This document shows positions 41,341 through 50,014 of a stretch of DNA of 64,000 nt, in pieces. The notes beneath the pieces were generated by a model. The model was not told the origin of the DNA and ran no database searches. It saw nothing but the letters and a program-made list of their open reading frames with translations. Position numbers and translations under genes: made by a program. The stretch is from assembly GCF_023856365.1 (NCBI RefSeq), contig NC_064544.1, positions 25,024,399 through 25,088,398 on the forward strand. Direction: 5' to 3'. The stretch comes from Brienomyrus brachyistius (Eukaryota; Chordata; Actinopteri; Osteoglossiformes; Mormyridae). The number at the start of each line of letters is the position of its first letter. Positions within the stretch are counted from its first letter, which is position 1.

Positions 41341-42060
41341 GTTTATTTTTTTTTCAATGCTAACAGTTTGGATCAGGAGTTGGTTATTGTAAAAGAAGTA
41401 ATGTCCATGCAGGTGATATTTGTATAGATTTATCTACACCCTTCTGGCAGTACTGTCATTGCATTTAGGTCTCGCACACTACGAGGAGTGGAAGTTGTCC
41501 GACTTAGTAGTTTATACAACCCCCCTACAGCCGCCAGCGGATCTCCCTCCACGTCATGTCAGCTGCAGACAGACCTAAGGCCAAGTCGAAAGCACCCATA
41601 GTTTTATATTGGGCTGTTCGGAGACTTGAACTCCCGTTCAGAATTTCAGTTAACTCCAGACATGACAACTTCATTAGTTATGAGCAAAAACCGAAATATT
41701 ATCATATGGCAACCAATATAATGCATTATAGACTGAACCCTGTGGCCTTAAACAGAAAAGTATTAACCCAAGTACTGAAAGGCCTTTTTAACCTGTACAT
41801 TGCATTTTGTTGATGGGGTATAAAAATGCTTGCCTACGAAGTGAATGGTTAAACGTTATTGTGAAATACTTTGAATTATCATTTGCATTGTGTGAAATAA
41901 TATTTTATAATAACTACTGTATGATGAAAATCACTGCATCATTATGAAATACAATTTAAATTTTATACCTAAGTATGTCCATCTGTGTACTGTGTTCTTG
42001 CTCCTGTTTGGATCAGAATATTTCCCCTGGGATCAATTAAGTTCACCTTAATCTTATTAT
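41341..42060. other. Unassigned, ending in a LINE-like tail
   Basis: No gene recognised; the 85-codon frame at 41556-41813 has no domain. TTTCCCCTGGGATCAATTAA at 42020 followed by CTTAATCTTATTAT resembles an L2-group 3' end. Confidence 0.35.
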
Positions 42061-42483
42061 CTACCAATATGGGAAAGGGCCAGGTGTGATGGACAGTTTC
42101 GACGCGTGACAACCCTGGGTCCATGGACGTGTCTTAAGCATTCAGCAACCATGCCTTTGCCAGGGTTACCAGCCCCACTGCCTTGTGGGTATCTTTCGAT
42201 ACCGAGGAGAAAAGGCTACGGGAGTAAACCCAGACAGAAAATCCGGAGTGGAGCCCCTAAGGTGGCTGGCCAGTGTTTTGCGCCCCGGCCGGCAACTCCT
42301 GCAGCCAAGCTGGTGCTAAACATATTGCTTTGCTTTCCTTTGGACTTCACCTGCAAGGCCAAGAGGGGGATGCTAGTGTCTGGGCAGCCTAGTGTCTCCA
42401 AAATCTGCACCCAGGCTTGCGCCCTGGAGCGGTTACTCCAGTGCCGCTGTCTTACAGCGTCATCACAATACGGAAGACAGTAC
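42061..42483 (+). mobile_element. Probable 5' region of a Nimb/I-type LINE
   Basis: GC-rich leader with GACAGTTTCGACGCGTGACA and AAAATCCGGAGTGGAGCCCC. It precedes, after a CR1 block, the RT of a Nimb-type LINE, so it is assigned by position. Confidence 0.4.
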
Positions 42484-43697
42484 TAGAAACTGTGAACTGG
42501 ATGGAGTTAAATAACAAAACTGTTGAAGAGGCCTGGGAATTTTTTAAAAGCATATTATTGCAAGTGCAAGAGGACTTCATACCAGTTTCAAGCAAGAATA
42601 AATCTAGGAAATTGCAACCTAGGTGGTTTACTTGGGATATAAAGTAAGGAGGAAAAGGGTTTTGTTCCAGCAATGGAAAATAACTGATGATGACAGAATT
42701 AAGTAGGAATATCTAAGTCTAAAGGCTGAGTTAAAAAATGATATTAGACGAGCTAAAAGAAATGTCGAAAGGATGGTTGCATTGGAAGCTAAGGATGACC
42801 TTAAAAGTTTCTTCCAGTATTTTAACTCTAAAAGAGCTCTAAAACCTGAAATTACTAATCTGCAGGATAGTAAGGGTCTTATAATAGTAAACAACATTGA
42901 TATAGTAAATGAGTTCAATGATAGTTTTGCACGGGTATTCACTGTTGAGGTCCTTAGTAATTTACCAGTTATTATCTATCCAGCATCGTCTATAGCTAAT
43001 ATATATATAACTGAAGCAGATGTTTTGCAAAGCCTAGCTAAGCTCAAAATAAATAAATCACAGGGCCCTGATGGCATCTTACCTATAGTGTTAAAAGAGA
43101 TGAGGGATATTATTTGCCGACCCTTAACTTTACTGTTTCAAAAATCCTTATCTGAAGGTGTGGTACCTTCTGATTGGAAGCACGCCTTCATAACGCCCAT
43201 TTTCAAAAAAGGGGATAGAAGTAATTTGTCTAACTATAGGCCAATCAGCCTAATTTGTATAACTGGTAAAGTTATGGAGGTTATAATCAAAGAGAAAATG
43301 GTAGATTACCTGGACTCCAATAACATTTTGCGGGATAGCCAGCATGGATTTAGGAGAGGTAGATCCTGTTTAATGAATCTGTTGGAGTTTTTTGAGGAAG
43401 CTACTCAGGAAGTTGATGATAAGAAGGCCTATGATGTCATCTACTTAGATTTCCAAAAGGCTTTTGATGTTGTCCCCCACAAGAGGCTCCTACTTAAACT
43501 CAAAGCGACAGGTATTTTAGGTACGTACCGATAACTGGTTAACAGATAGAAAACAGCGAGTAGTTATAAGAGGCACAATGTCACAGTGGGCTTGCGTTCA
43601 TAGTGGGGTACCGCAGGGTTCGATTTTAGGACCACTACTGTTCCTAATTTACATAAATGATATGGATACCAATATATACAGTAAACTGGTGAATTTG
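42484..43697 (+). mobile_element. CR1 ORF2 fragment, truncated at both ends
   Basis: Reads LETVNWMELNNKTVEEAWEF, stop, then from 42773 MVALEAKDDLKSFFQYFNSK through SQGPDGILPIVLKEM and GFRRGRSCLMNLLEF to INDMDTNIYSKLV. A small deletion at 43525 removes WID-region codons, and the piece stops just before the catalytic FADD box. Close to the 7.7-9.8 kb copy. Both ends join Nimb-like sequence directly, with no CR1 tail. Confidence 0.88.
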
Positions 43698-45180
43698 CAG
43701 ATCGCTGGAAAGGCTTTCGCCAGAGTGGTCCTCAATAGACTTCAAGTGCTCGCCGCACAAGTTTACCCAGAGACACAATGCAGCTTTAGAGCTGGAAGAT
43801 CAACAGCGCACATGATTTTTACAATTCGCCAACTGCAGGAGAAGTGCCGAGAACAGCAGCAGCCGCTTTACATCACATTCAGCGACCTGACCAAAGCCTT
43901 TGACCTTGTCAGCAGAAAGGGGCTCTTCGCAATGCTCTCCAAGATTGGATGCCCCCCGTAACTACTCAAGATGATCACATCCTTCCACGAGGGCATGCAC
44001 AGCACAGTAAAGTACGACGGCTCTTCATCAGACCCCTTCCCAATGAACAACGGGGTGAAAAAGGGCTGCGTCCTCACTCCTACTCTCTTCGGCATCTTCT
44101 TTTCCTTGCTACTCTCTTATGCCTTCAACTCCTGCGATGACGGCATCTCCCACCACACAAGAACCGACGGGAAGCTCTTCAACCTACCCCGACTGCATGC
44201 CAAGACCAAGGTGCGTCACATGCTCTTGCGGGAAATGCTGTTCGCCGATGACGCAGCGCTAGCAACTCACACTGAGGAAGCCCTCCAGCCAATCATCAAT
44301 CGCTTCGCTCATGTTTGCAGTGCTTTTGACCTCATAATCAGCCTCAAGAAGACTAACATCATGAGTCAGGATGTCAGCAGCATCACCAGCATCTGCATCG
44401 GTGACTACACTCTGGAGGTAGTGGAGGAGTTCGTCTATCTGGGCTCTACCATCAGCAGTAACCTATCACTTGACACTGAACTTCACAAACGGATCGGCAA
44501 GGCCACCAGAACGATGGCATGCCTCACCAAACGGGTGTGGGAGAACACCATGCTGACCATCAACACCAAGATCCGTGTCTATCAGGCCTGCGTCCTCAGC
44601 ACCCTCTTGTACAGCAGCGAGACATGGACCCTGTACGCCCGCCAGGTATCCTCAGCATGTATGCTCTGCTCACCCAGCGCTGCCTTCGCTGGCTCGGCCA
44701 CGTTCACCGCATGGACGATAGACGGCTCCCCAAAGAAATCCACTATGGAAAACTGGGCTCTGGCGTTAGACCAGTGGAGAGGCCAGCACTGCGCTACAAA
44801 GACGTCTGCAAGTGCGACATGTAAGCCTGCGACATCAACCCCACAACATGGGAAGCTGCAGCAGCAGATCGCAGTGGCTGGACGCTGACTGTCAAGGTGG
44901 GTGTAAAGAATGGCGAACAAAAGCGACACCTATATTGGGCAGAGAAGAGAGTACGCATAAAAAATGTGGAGAAATTCTCAGTGAAACCAGATGCCGTCTT
45001 CATCTGTCCAAACTGCACCAGAAGCTGTACATCCAAAATCGGGCTCTACAGCCACCAAAGACGCTGTTTTCAAGCCAAGGAGTAACCAAACCAGACGCAG
45101 AATTCCATGGTCTCCCAAGACAGAGGATGCCATAGAGGATGGGAAAGGCAAGTCAGTAGTTCATATTCTGGTTAACTTAC
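43698..45180 (+). pseudogene. Nimb/I-clade LINE RT with terminal zinc finger
   Basis: RT blocks: IAGKAFARVVLNRLQVLAAQ, QCSFRAGRSTAHMIFTIRQL, FSDLTKAFDLVSRKGLFAML (first catalytic Asp), KKGCVLTPTLFGIFF and the catalytic MLFADDAALATHTEEAL. Then VVEEFVYLGSTISSNLSLDT, VWENTMLTINTKIRVYQACV and TLLYSSETWTLYARQ. The C-terminus has FICPNCTRSCTSKIGLYSHQRRC, a C2H2-like finger (CX2C...HX3-4C spacing), as in Nimb-type LINEs. Stops at 43961 and several frame changes after 44640 disable it. Confidence 0.82.
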
Positions 45181-45394
45181 TGGCACACTGACAATTCATT
45201 CTTATTTAAAGTTTTATTAAGAACAAATTTCACAGGACATGAATTCCAAGAACATGTTTAACGACAATCATGACAACTTACCCAGGTAGCATGCCCATAT
45301 GGGGCCCATATGAGAAAGACATGGGCCATCTGGGCTGGCCCAGCTCACATTTTACCCATGTGGGGCCCATATGGGTTAGCCCATATGCAATTTC

Positions 45395-46255
45395 ATGTGG
45401 GCAGAACGATATGGGTCCCATATGGGCAGGATCTGGGCAAACCCATATGGGGAAAATATGGGCTGCATGGTATGGGTACCATATGGGCAGGATGTGGGCA
45501 AACCCATATGGGTTAAATGTGGGCTGAACGAAATGGGTACCATATGGGCAGGATCTGGGCAAACCCATATGGGTTAAATGTGGGCAGAATGATATGGGTA
45601 CCATATGGGCAGGATCTGGGCAAACCCATATGGGTTAAATGTGGGCAGAACGATATGGGTACCATATGGGCAGGATCTGGGCAAACCCATATGGGTTAAA
45701 TGTGGGCAGAACGATATGGGTACCATATGGGCAGGATCTGGGCAAACCCATATGGGTTAAATGTGGGCTGAACGATATGGGTACCATATGGGCAGGATGT
45801 GGGCAAACCCATATGGGTTAAATGTGGGCTGAACGATATGGGTACCATATGGGCAGGATGTGGGCAAACCCATATGGGTTAAATGTGGGCTGCACGATAT
45901 GGGTACCATATGGGCAGGATCTGGGCAAACCCATATGGGTTAAATGTGGGCTGCACGATATGGGTACCATATGGGCAGGATCTGGGCAAACCCATATGGA
46001 TTAAATGTGGGCAGAACGATATGGGTACCATATGGGCAGGATCTGGGCAAACCCATATGGGTTAAATGTGGGCTGAACAATATGGGTCCCATATGGGCAG
46101 GATCTGGGCAAACCCATATGGGTTAAATGTGGGCTGCATGATATGGGTACCATATGGGCAGGATCTGGGCAAACCCATATGGGTTAAATGTGGGCTGCAT
46201 GATATGGGTACCATATGGGCAGGATCTGGGCAAACCCATATGGGTTAAATGTACG
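45395..46255. repeat. 61-bp subterminal satellite, about 14 copies
   Basis: Unit: CCCATATGGGTTAAATGTGG, then GCTGAACGATATGGGTACCA and TATGGGCAGGATCTGGGCAA. Copies follow at 61 bp (for example 45502, 45563, 45624) with few changes, mainly agaacg/tgaacg/tgcacg and atctg/atgtg. Because 61 is not a multiple of 3, open frames of about 60 codons through it are artefacts. Each unit has the palindrome CCCATATGGG and several ATGGG(T/C) half-copies. Confidence 0.95.
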
Positions 46256-46261
46256 TGGGTG

Positions 46262-46415
46262 TACCTCAGATATATTGGTGTCTATATCATTTATGTAAAT
46301 TAGGATCAATAGTTCCTAAAATTGAACCCTGCGGTACCCCACTATGAACACAGGCCCACTGTGACATTGTGCCACTTAATATAACAACCTGCTGTTTCCT
46401 GTCTGTGAACCAGTC
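46262..46415 (-). mobile_element. Small CR1 ORF2 fragment
   Basis: AATTGAACCCTGCGGTACCC and the flanking bases match 17375-17470 of the CR1 copy in the same orientation, corresponding to the HSGVPQGSILG box. About 150 bp; no CR1 ends. Confidence 0.85.
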
Positions 46416-46640
46416 TTATCGCTTGTTGGGGTTAGAAATCTTGGGCTTTGGAGAGGGTGGTGAATGAAATGAAAAAAAGAAAACAATTTGAAAAAAGGTT
46501 CAGATTATTGTAATTGAGACAGTTACCACTGTCGAATAATGATATTGTTCAATGTTGATAATTCCCCTTAGAGCATTTTGTATAGGTATTTGGGCCATGA
46601 ACTTATTGATAAAGTGTTTTTTTTTTCAATAAGAGATTCC
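46416..46640. other. Unassigned stretch upstream of the gene
   Basis: AT-rich with a T-run at 46618-46627 and a C-run at 46653-46671. No features recognised. Confidence 0.3.
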
Positions 46641-46679
46641 GCATCTGTAACATCCCCCCCCCTCCCCCCCCAATCACGT

Positions 46680-46866
46680 GCAGAACAAAAATCAAAGCGG
46701 CTCCGGTTGCCAGGTAGGCGCTGGCTCCTATCGTTCACTTCAAAGAGCCGACTCCAAGAGCCGTTTCGTTCGTACTGCACATGCGCGACATATTCAGACG
46801 GTTATTTCACTGGACGATCATCCCACAAACTCCAAAGAAGTTGGAAACTTCACCGGTACGTTTTAG
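46680..46866 (+). promoter_or_regulatory. Candidate promoter and untranslated exon 1 of the DUF4806-type gene
   Basis: A locally GC-richer block with GAGCCGACTCCAAGAGCCGT ends in CGTACGTTTTAG and is followed by the consensus donor GTAAGT at 46867. The next good acceptor on the same strand is before 49996. The transcription start cannot be read from sequence; the exon limits left of 46866 are a guess. Confidence 0.4.
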
Positions 46867-47740
46867 GTAAGTAATTGTACAATTGACTCTTGGATTAAAA
46901 AAATAGACTATAAACGGAGAGTTATACCAATTTGCCTGAGTCTTCTTATATTTTTTACTGTACAGTTTCCAACTCAAATGCTTTGCGAGGATACGTTTTA
47001 TTTTAAATTTACAACTGTTAAACATCGTCTAATCTATACTGTGATAGATGTTAAAGTATAAAGTACAATATATTCTAGTCAAATCAGTTTTAAACATTTG
47101 GAACCATTTTTTTCGTAATTTAACAACATGTAAAATGATGATTATTAAATTAGAACTCAGTTCAATGGGAGAACAAATGTTATTTGCCAATTTAATCTAG
47201 TTCCTTTTTGATAATCATTTCGAAACATCCTTTTTAAATGCATATAATGGACATATTACGTGTATCAAGCATTTTTGTGGCACCTTAATTGCTTTATGTT
47301 AGCGTCTCTCGTCCTTCACCTTAACGGGCCTGGGGGAGGGGTGTTAAAAGCCGAAACCTGTTTGCAAAGAAACACCATAGAGATGTGTAGAGGACAAGGG
47401 CAGACAAATGTGTCCCTGACGCCATTTTCGGAGCAAATAATTTCCATTGAAACTCGTTAATATACTTTAGATTTTCTAGATATAGTTGTTGGAATTTGGA
47501 TGTGTATATTTTTTTTCAGCATTAATACGTAAAATGGGAACAAGTACCAACATTATGGAGCACAAAAATACAGTCGAACATATAAAAATCCTATGCATTT
47601 GAATTTATTTTGTCTAATTCAAATTATTTCTGAGGAATTATGGTTAAACACTTTGCTGACATTATATGAAGCTTAAGTGATTATAGTTCATGTATATTTA
47701 ACCATTAATAAATACGAATAAATGTTTTCCAGATGATAAC
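46867..47740 (+). other. First intron, left part
   Basis: AT-rich sequence between the candidate exon 1 donor and the LTR insertion. Small frames only. Confidence 0.4.
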
Positions 47741-48026
47741 TGTCATGGGACGCGTTCGGCGAAGCGGCGATCGTGAGGGGAAGCGGGGAATCAGGAAGCA
47801 GGCAGGCAGGATTCGGGGCAAACGGGGATTTAATCAAGGGAATCGGGGCAAGGGACATCAGACACAGACTGACATCAATGACGGACCAAGGACTCGGGTA
47901 AGACACGGACTGAAATACACAGGACTGAGCAAATGAACTAGATACAGCTGGGTACAAATCGGGAGAAAACACGTGGGTAATCAGGGGGCGTGGCACACAG
48001 GAGGAGCCGACGAGCAGGGCATGACA
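47741..48026 (-). repeat. 3' LTR of copy 2 (286 bp)
   Basis: Minus strand starts TGTCATGCCCTGCTCGTCGG and ends CGAACGCGTCCCATGACA. Preceded by the G9-TTC polypurine tract at 48027-48040. It contains TGATTAAATCCC where the sister LTRs have AATAAA. Confidence 0.88.
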
Positions 48027-49314
48027 GAACCCCCCCCCAAAGGCGCGCTTCACCGGGCGATGGGACACGGGAACCGGGGCCAGGAGCAAAAAAAAAAAAC
48101 AGAACCATCAACGAGAGACGGGAAACAGGACCGAGGCACAGAACAGAGCGAGGGACAAGACAAAAGACAAAACCTGACAGAGGGTCGGGAAGGGAGACAC
48201 AGAAGGAACAGGAGGAACAAAAGGACCAGGAGTGAACGAAGGGAACAGAGGAGGACGAGGAAGCTGGAAGGGGCCAGGGCGAAGGCAAGGCGAGGGGGGG
48301 AGCCGCCGCAGGCGGCGACGTCCTCCGACGAGCCGAAGGTGGGGGCCCCGCAGGCGACCGAGGAGCCGCCGTCGGGGAGCCCCCCGGCGACCGACCAGGC
48401 ACCGGAGGGGGGAGCGAGGCAGGGCGACGAGGCACCGGAGAGGGACCCGCAGGCAACAGCCGACCCGGAGGGCCAGGACCCGCAGGCGCCAACCGAGCCC
48501 CAGCGCAGGCGAGGCAGGGCGAGCCAGGGGGCAGGGTGGGCGGGACCCCAGCCCTGCGTCTGTGTCCCCTCCCTTTACGGGACACAGACATGATGGCCCC
48601 AGGTCGGGGTCGAGTTCGCCGGGGCGAGGGAGAAAAAGTCACTAGTGCGGTCCCCGAGGGGTCCCATTCAAGCTCCTCCACCTCCGAAGAGGGAGGAGCC
48701 AAGATGGAGTCCTCTGGGACCACCTCAGGGACTAGGGTGACAGGAATTGGGGTACGGTCAGGGACCGGAACAGGGTCAGCCGACTGTGGGGGCGCCGGCC
48801 TGGGAGCTGCTGGAGCGCGGTCAGGACTTGGAGCGCGGTCAGGACTTGGAGCACGGTCAGGACTTGGAACTGCAGGCAGTGGGGGCGCCGGCCCGGGAGC
48901 TGCAGGCTGCTGCAGTGGGGGCGCCGGCCCGGGAGCTGCAGGCAGGGGGAGCTGCGCAGGCGGTGGCTGCGCAGGCGAAGGTGGTGGCTGCGCAGGCGAA
49001 GGCGGCTGCGACAGCTGCGCAGGCGGCTGCGGCCGCACGGGAGCGGGATCCGCGGGCAGCGGCGGCAAGGACGGCTGTTCGAGCCGCCCTGAAGGCAAGG
49101 GAGATAGCTGCATGTGGGGTGCAGGCAGCGGGACCGGTAGGTCCCGTGCGGGCGGCCAGGGGACGACTTCCTTAAGAAATCGGGGTCCCCGCGGGATCGC
49201 GTCCCGGATAGGACTCACCCCCTTGTTGGTCACCCGCTCTAGCCGGAAGTTGTACCGTTCCAATGGAGGCGGTAACTCGGTGGTGGCGGGGCTCTCTCCC
49301 CTCGCAGGGAGCAC
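47938..49314 (-). CDS. Proline-rich ORF of the pol-less LTR element, copy 2
   Basis: A 458-codon minus-strand frame. It starts near RGESPATTELPPPLERYNF, continues RLERVTNKGVSPIRDAIPRG and PPARDLPVPLPAPHMQLSPL, then long Ala/Pro and SPDRAP repeats. KGRGHRRRAGVPPTLPPGSP is shared with copy 1 (3105 region). The frame runs on into the 3' LTR. Low complexity makes function prediction unsafe; conservation of landmarks between diverged copies argues that the frame was once translated. It may be fused to the preceding ORF by frameshifting, but the frame relation differs between copies, so simple decay is more likely. Confidence 0.5.
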   Translation of the reverse strand: MLPARGESPATTELPPPLERYNFRLERVTNKGVSPIRDAIPRGPRFLKEVVPWPPARDLPVPLPAPHMQLSPLPSGRLEQPSLPPLPADPAPVRPQPPAQLSQPPSPAQPPPSPAQPPPAQLPLPAAPGPAPPLQQPAAPGPAPPLPAVPSPDRAPSPDRAPSPDRAPAAPRPAPPQSADPVPVPDRTPIPVTLVPEVVPEDSILAPPSSEVEELEWDPSGTALVTFSPSPRRTRPRPGAIMSVSRKGRGHRRRAGVPPTLPPGSPCLACAGARLAPAGPGPPGRLLPAGPSPVPRRPASLPPPVPGRSPGGSPTAAPRSPAGPPPSARRRTSPPAAAPPLALPSPWPLPASSSSSVPFVHSWSFCSSCSFCVSLPDPLSGFVFCLVPRSVLCLGPVSRLSLMVLFFFFAPGPGSRVPSPGEARLWGGVLSCPARRLLLCATPPDYPRVFSRFVPSCI

Positions 49315-49775
49315 TCACACGTCAGGTTTGCCAGGGAGTTCTCTCCTCCCAAGGTCGGAAGAGGATCGGGGGAGAGCGTACATGCCCCCAAATTGAGAGT
49401 GGGAACGGTCACTAGCTTCCTCTTTTTCCTCTTCTTTCTGGTCGTCGCAGCGCTTGTGGAGGGTTGCTCCCTCTCCGCTAGGAAGGGAGACGGGGTAATC
49501 ACCTCCGCGGCGCACGGTGCGTCAAAGCCCAACCTCCGTATTGTCAGTCTTTGAACTAACTGATAGAGGTTGGAGCGCACCTCCTCCAGGACTTTCCTGT
49601 CCCCTTCCGGAGACATGGTCAGCAGGAGGTCGCAGCTGTGAGTGGCTAGGTCCAGCGCGACCGGGTCCTCCTTTACGTCGGGCTGGTTGAGCCAGTAATG
49701 AATCTCCTGCAGGAGACCGAGCCGATCGTTGTCGGTCTGCCGCTTTGCCTTGTTTTTCGGGTCCGTCATTCTGTC
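49239..49775 (-). CDS. Gag-like ORF of the pol-less LTR element, copy 2
   Basis: The likely start is the ATG four codons before KNKAKRQTDN, just after the 5' LTR (about 49770); the open frame extends further upstream into the LTR. Blocks: NDRLGLLQEIHYWLNQPDVK, LDLATHSCDLLLTMSPEGDR, VRSNLYQLVQRLTIRRLGFD, then basic TTRKKRKKRKL and a C-terminal part in common with copy 1 up to NLTCECS. About 175 codons and intact. A helical plus basic composition suits an RNA-binding Gag-like protein, but no family domain is recognised. Confidence 0.6.
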   Translation of the reverse strand, partial: DRMTDPKNKAKRQTDNDRLGLLQEIHYWLNQPDVKEDPVALDLATHSCDLLLTMSPEGDRKVLEEVRSNLYQLVQRLTIRRLGFDAPCAAEVITPSPFLAEREQPSTSAATTRKKRKKRKLVTVPTLNLGACTLSPDPLPTLGGENSLANLTCECSLRGERAPPPPSYRLHWNGTTSG

Positions 49776-49897
49776 ACGGGAGATCGCGGGCAGAGCGGCG
49801 ATCATGCGGAAGGAGCAGGCAGGCAAGCGGGATACGAAAACACGTGGGTAATCAGGGGGCGTGGCACACAGGAGGAGCCGACGAGCAGGGCATGACA
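49772..49897 (-). repeat. 5' LTR of copy 2 (126 bp, internally deleted)
   Basis: Shares the outer ~67 bases (from TGTCATGCCCTGC to CCACGTGTTTTC) with the 3' LTR, but lacks about 160 bases of its middle. The inner end GATCTCCCGTGACA differs from the other LTR, so the LTRs are not simple copies of one another. Confidence 0.8.
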
Positions 49898-50014
49898 ATA
49901 ACTAACTGATAATATGTTAATGAAACCTGTTTTAATGCTTGTTTGTTAAAGACTTATTACTAAAAACATTTGTAATCTTTTTCTCTTTTTTTCAGGTTTA
50001 AGTTTAATAGAAGG

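Larger units (their letters stand above)
47741..49897 (-). mobile_element. Pol-less LTR element, copy 2, complete
   Basis: Bounded by TGTCA...TGACA ends and a 5-bp target duplication ATAAC (47736-47740 and 49898-49902). Order on the minus strand: 5' LTR (49897-49772), gag-like ORF, proline-rich ORF, poly-G polypurine tract, 3' LTR (48026-47741). Total length is 2,157 bp with no pol. It lies antisense in the first intron of the DUF4806-type gene. It would need enzymes from another LTR element, possibly a gypsy relative. Confidence 0.88.

Noticed and set aside
41556..41813. 85-codon frame beginning MSAADRPKAKSKAPIVLYWA
   Set aside because: No domain, no repeat partner in the window, no splice or start context to support a gene.
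45270..46248. Chain of overlapping ~60-codon frames such as MGRIWANPYG on the plus strand and a 108-codon antisense frame
   Set aside because: They are translations of the 61-bp tandem array; the period is not a multiple of three and the frames drift.
45395..46255. Regularly spaced repeats that might be taken for a CRISPR array
   Set aside because: The whole 61-bp unit is conserved with no variable spacers, and the context is a vertebrate genome.
49239..49330. Programmed frameshift joining the gag-like and proline-rich ORFs
   Set aside because: Relative frames differ between copy 1 and copy 2, so independent indels explain it better and no shared slippery site was seen.
47973..49396. Plus-strand frames of 137-286 codons over the LTR element
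   Set aside because: They are shadows of the GC-rich minus-strand proline-rich ORF; copy-to-copy conservation supports the minus strand.
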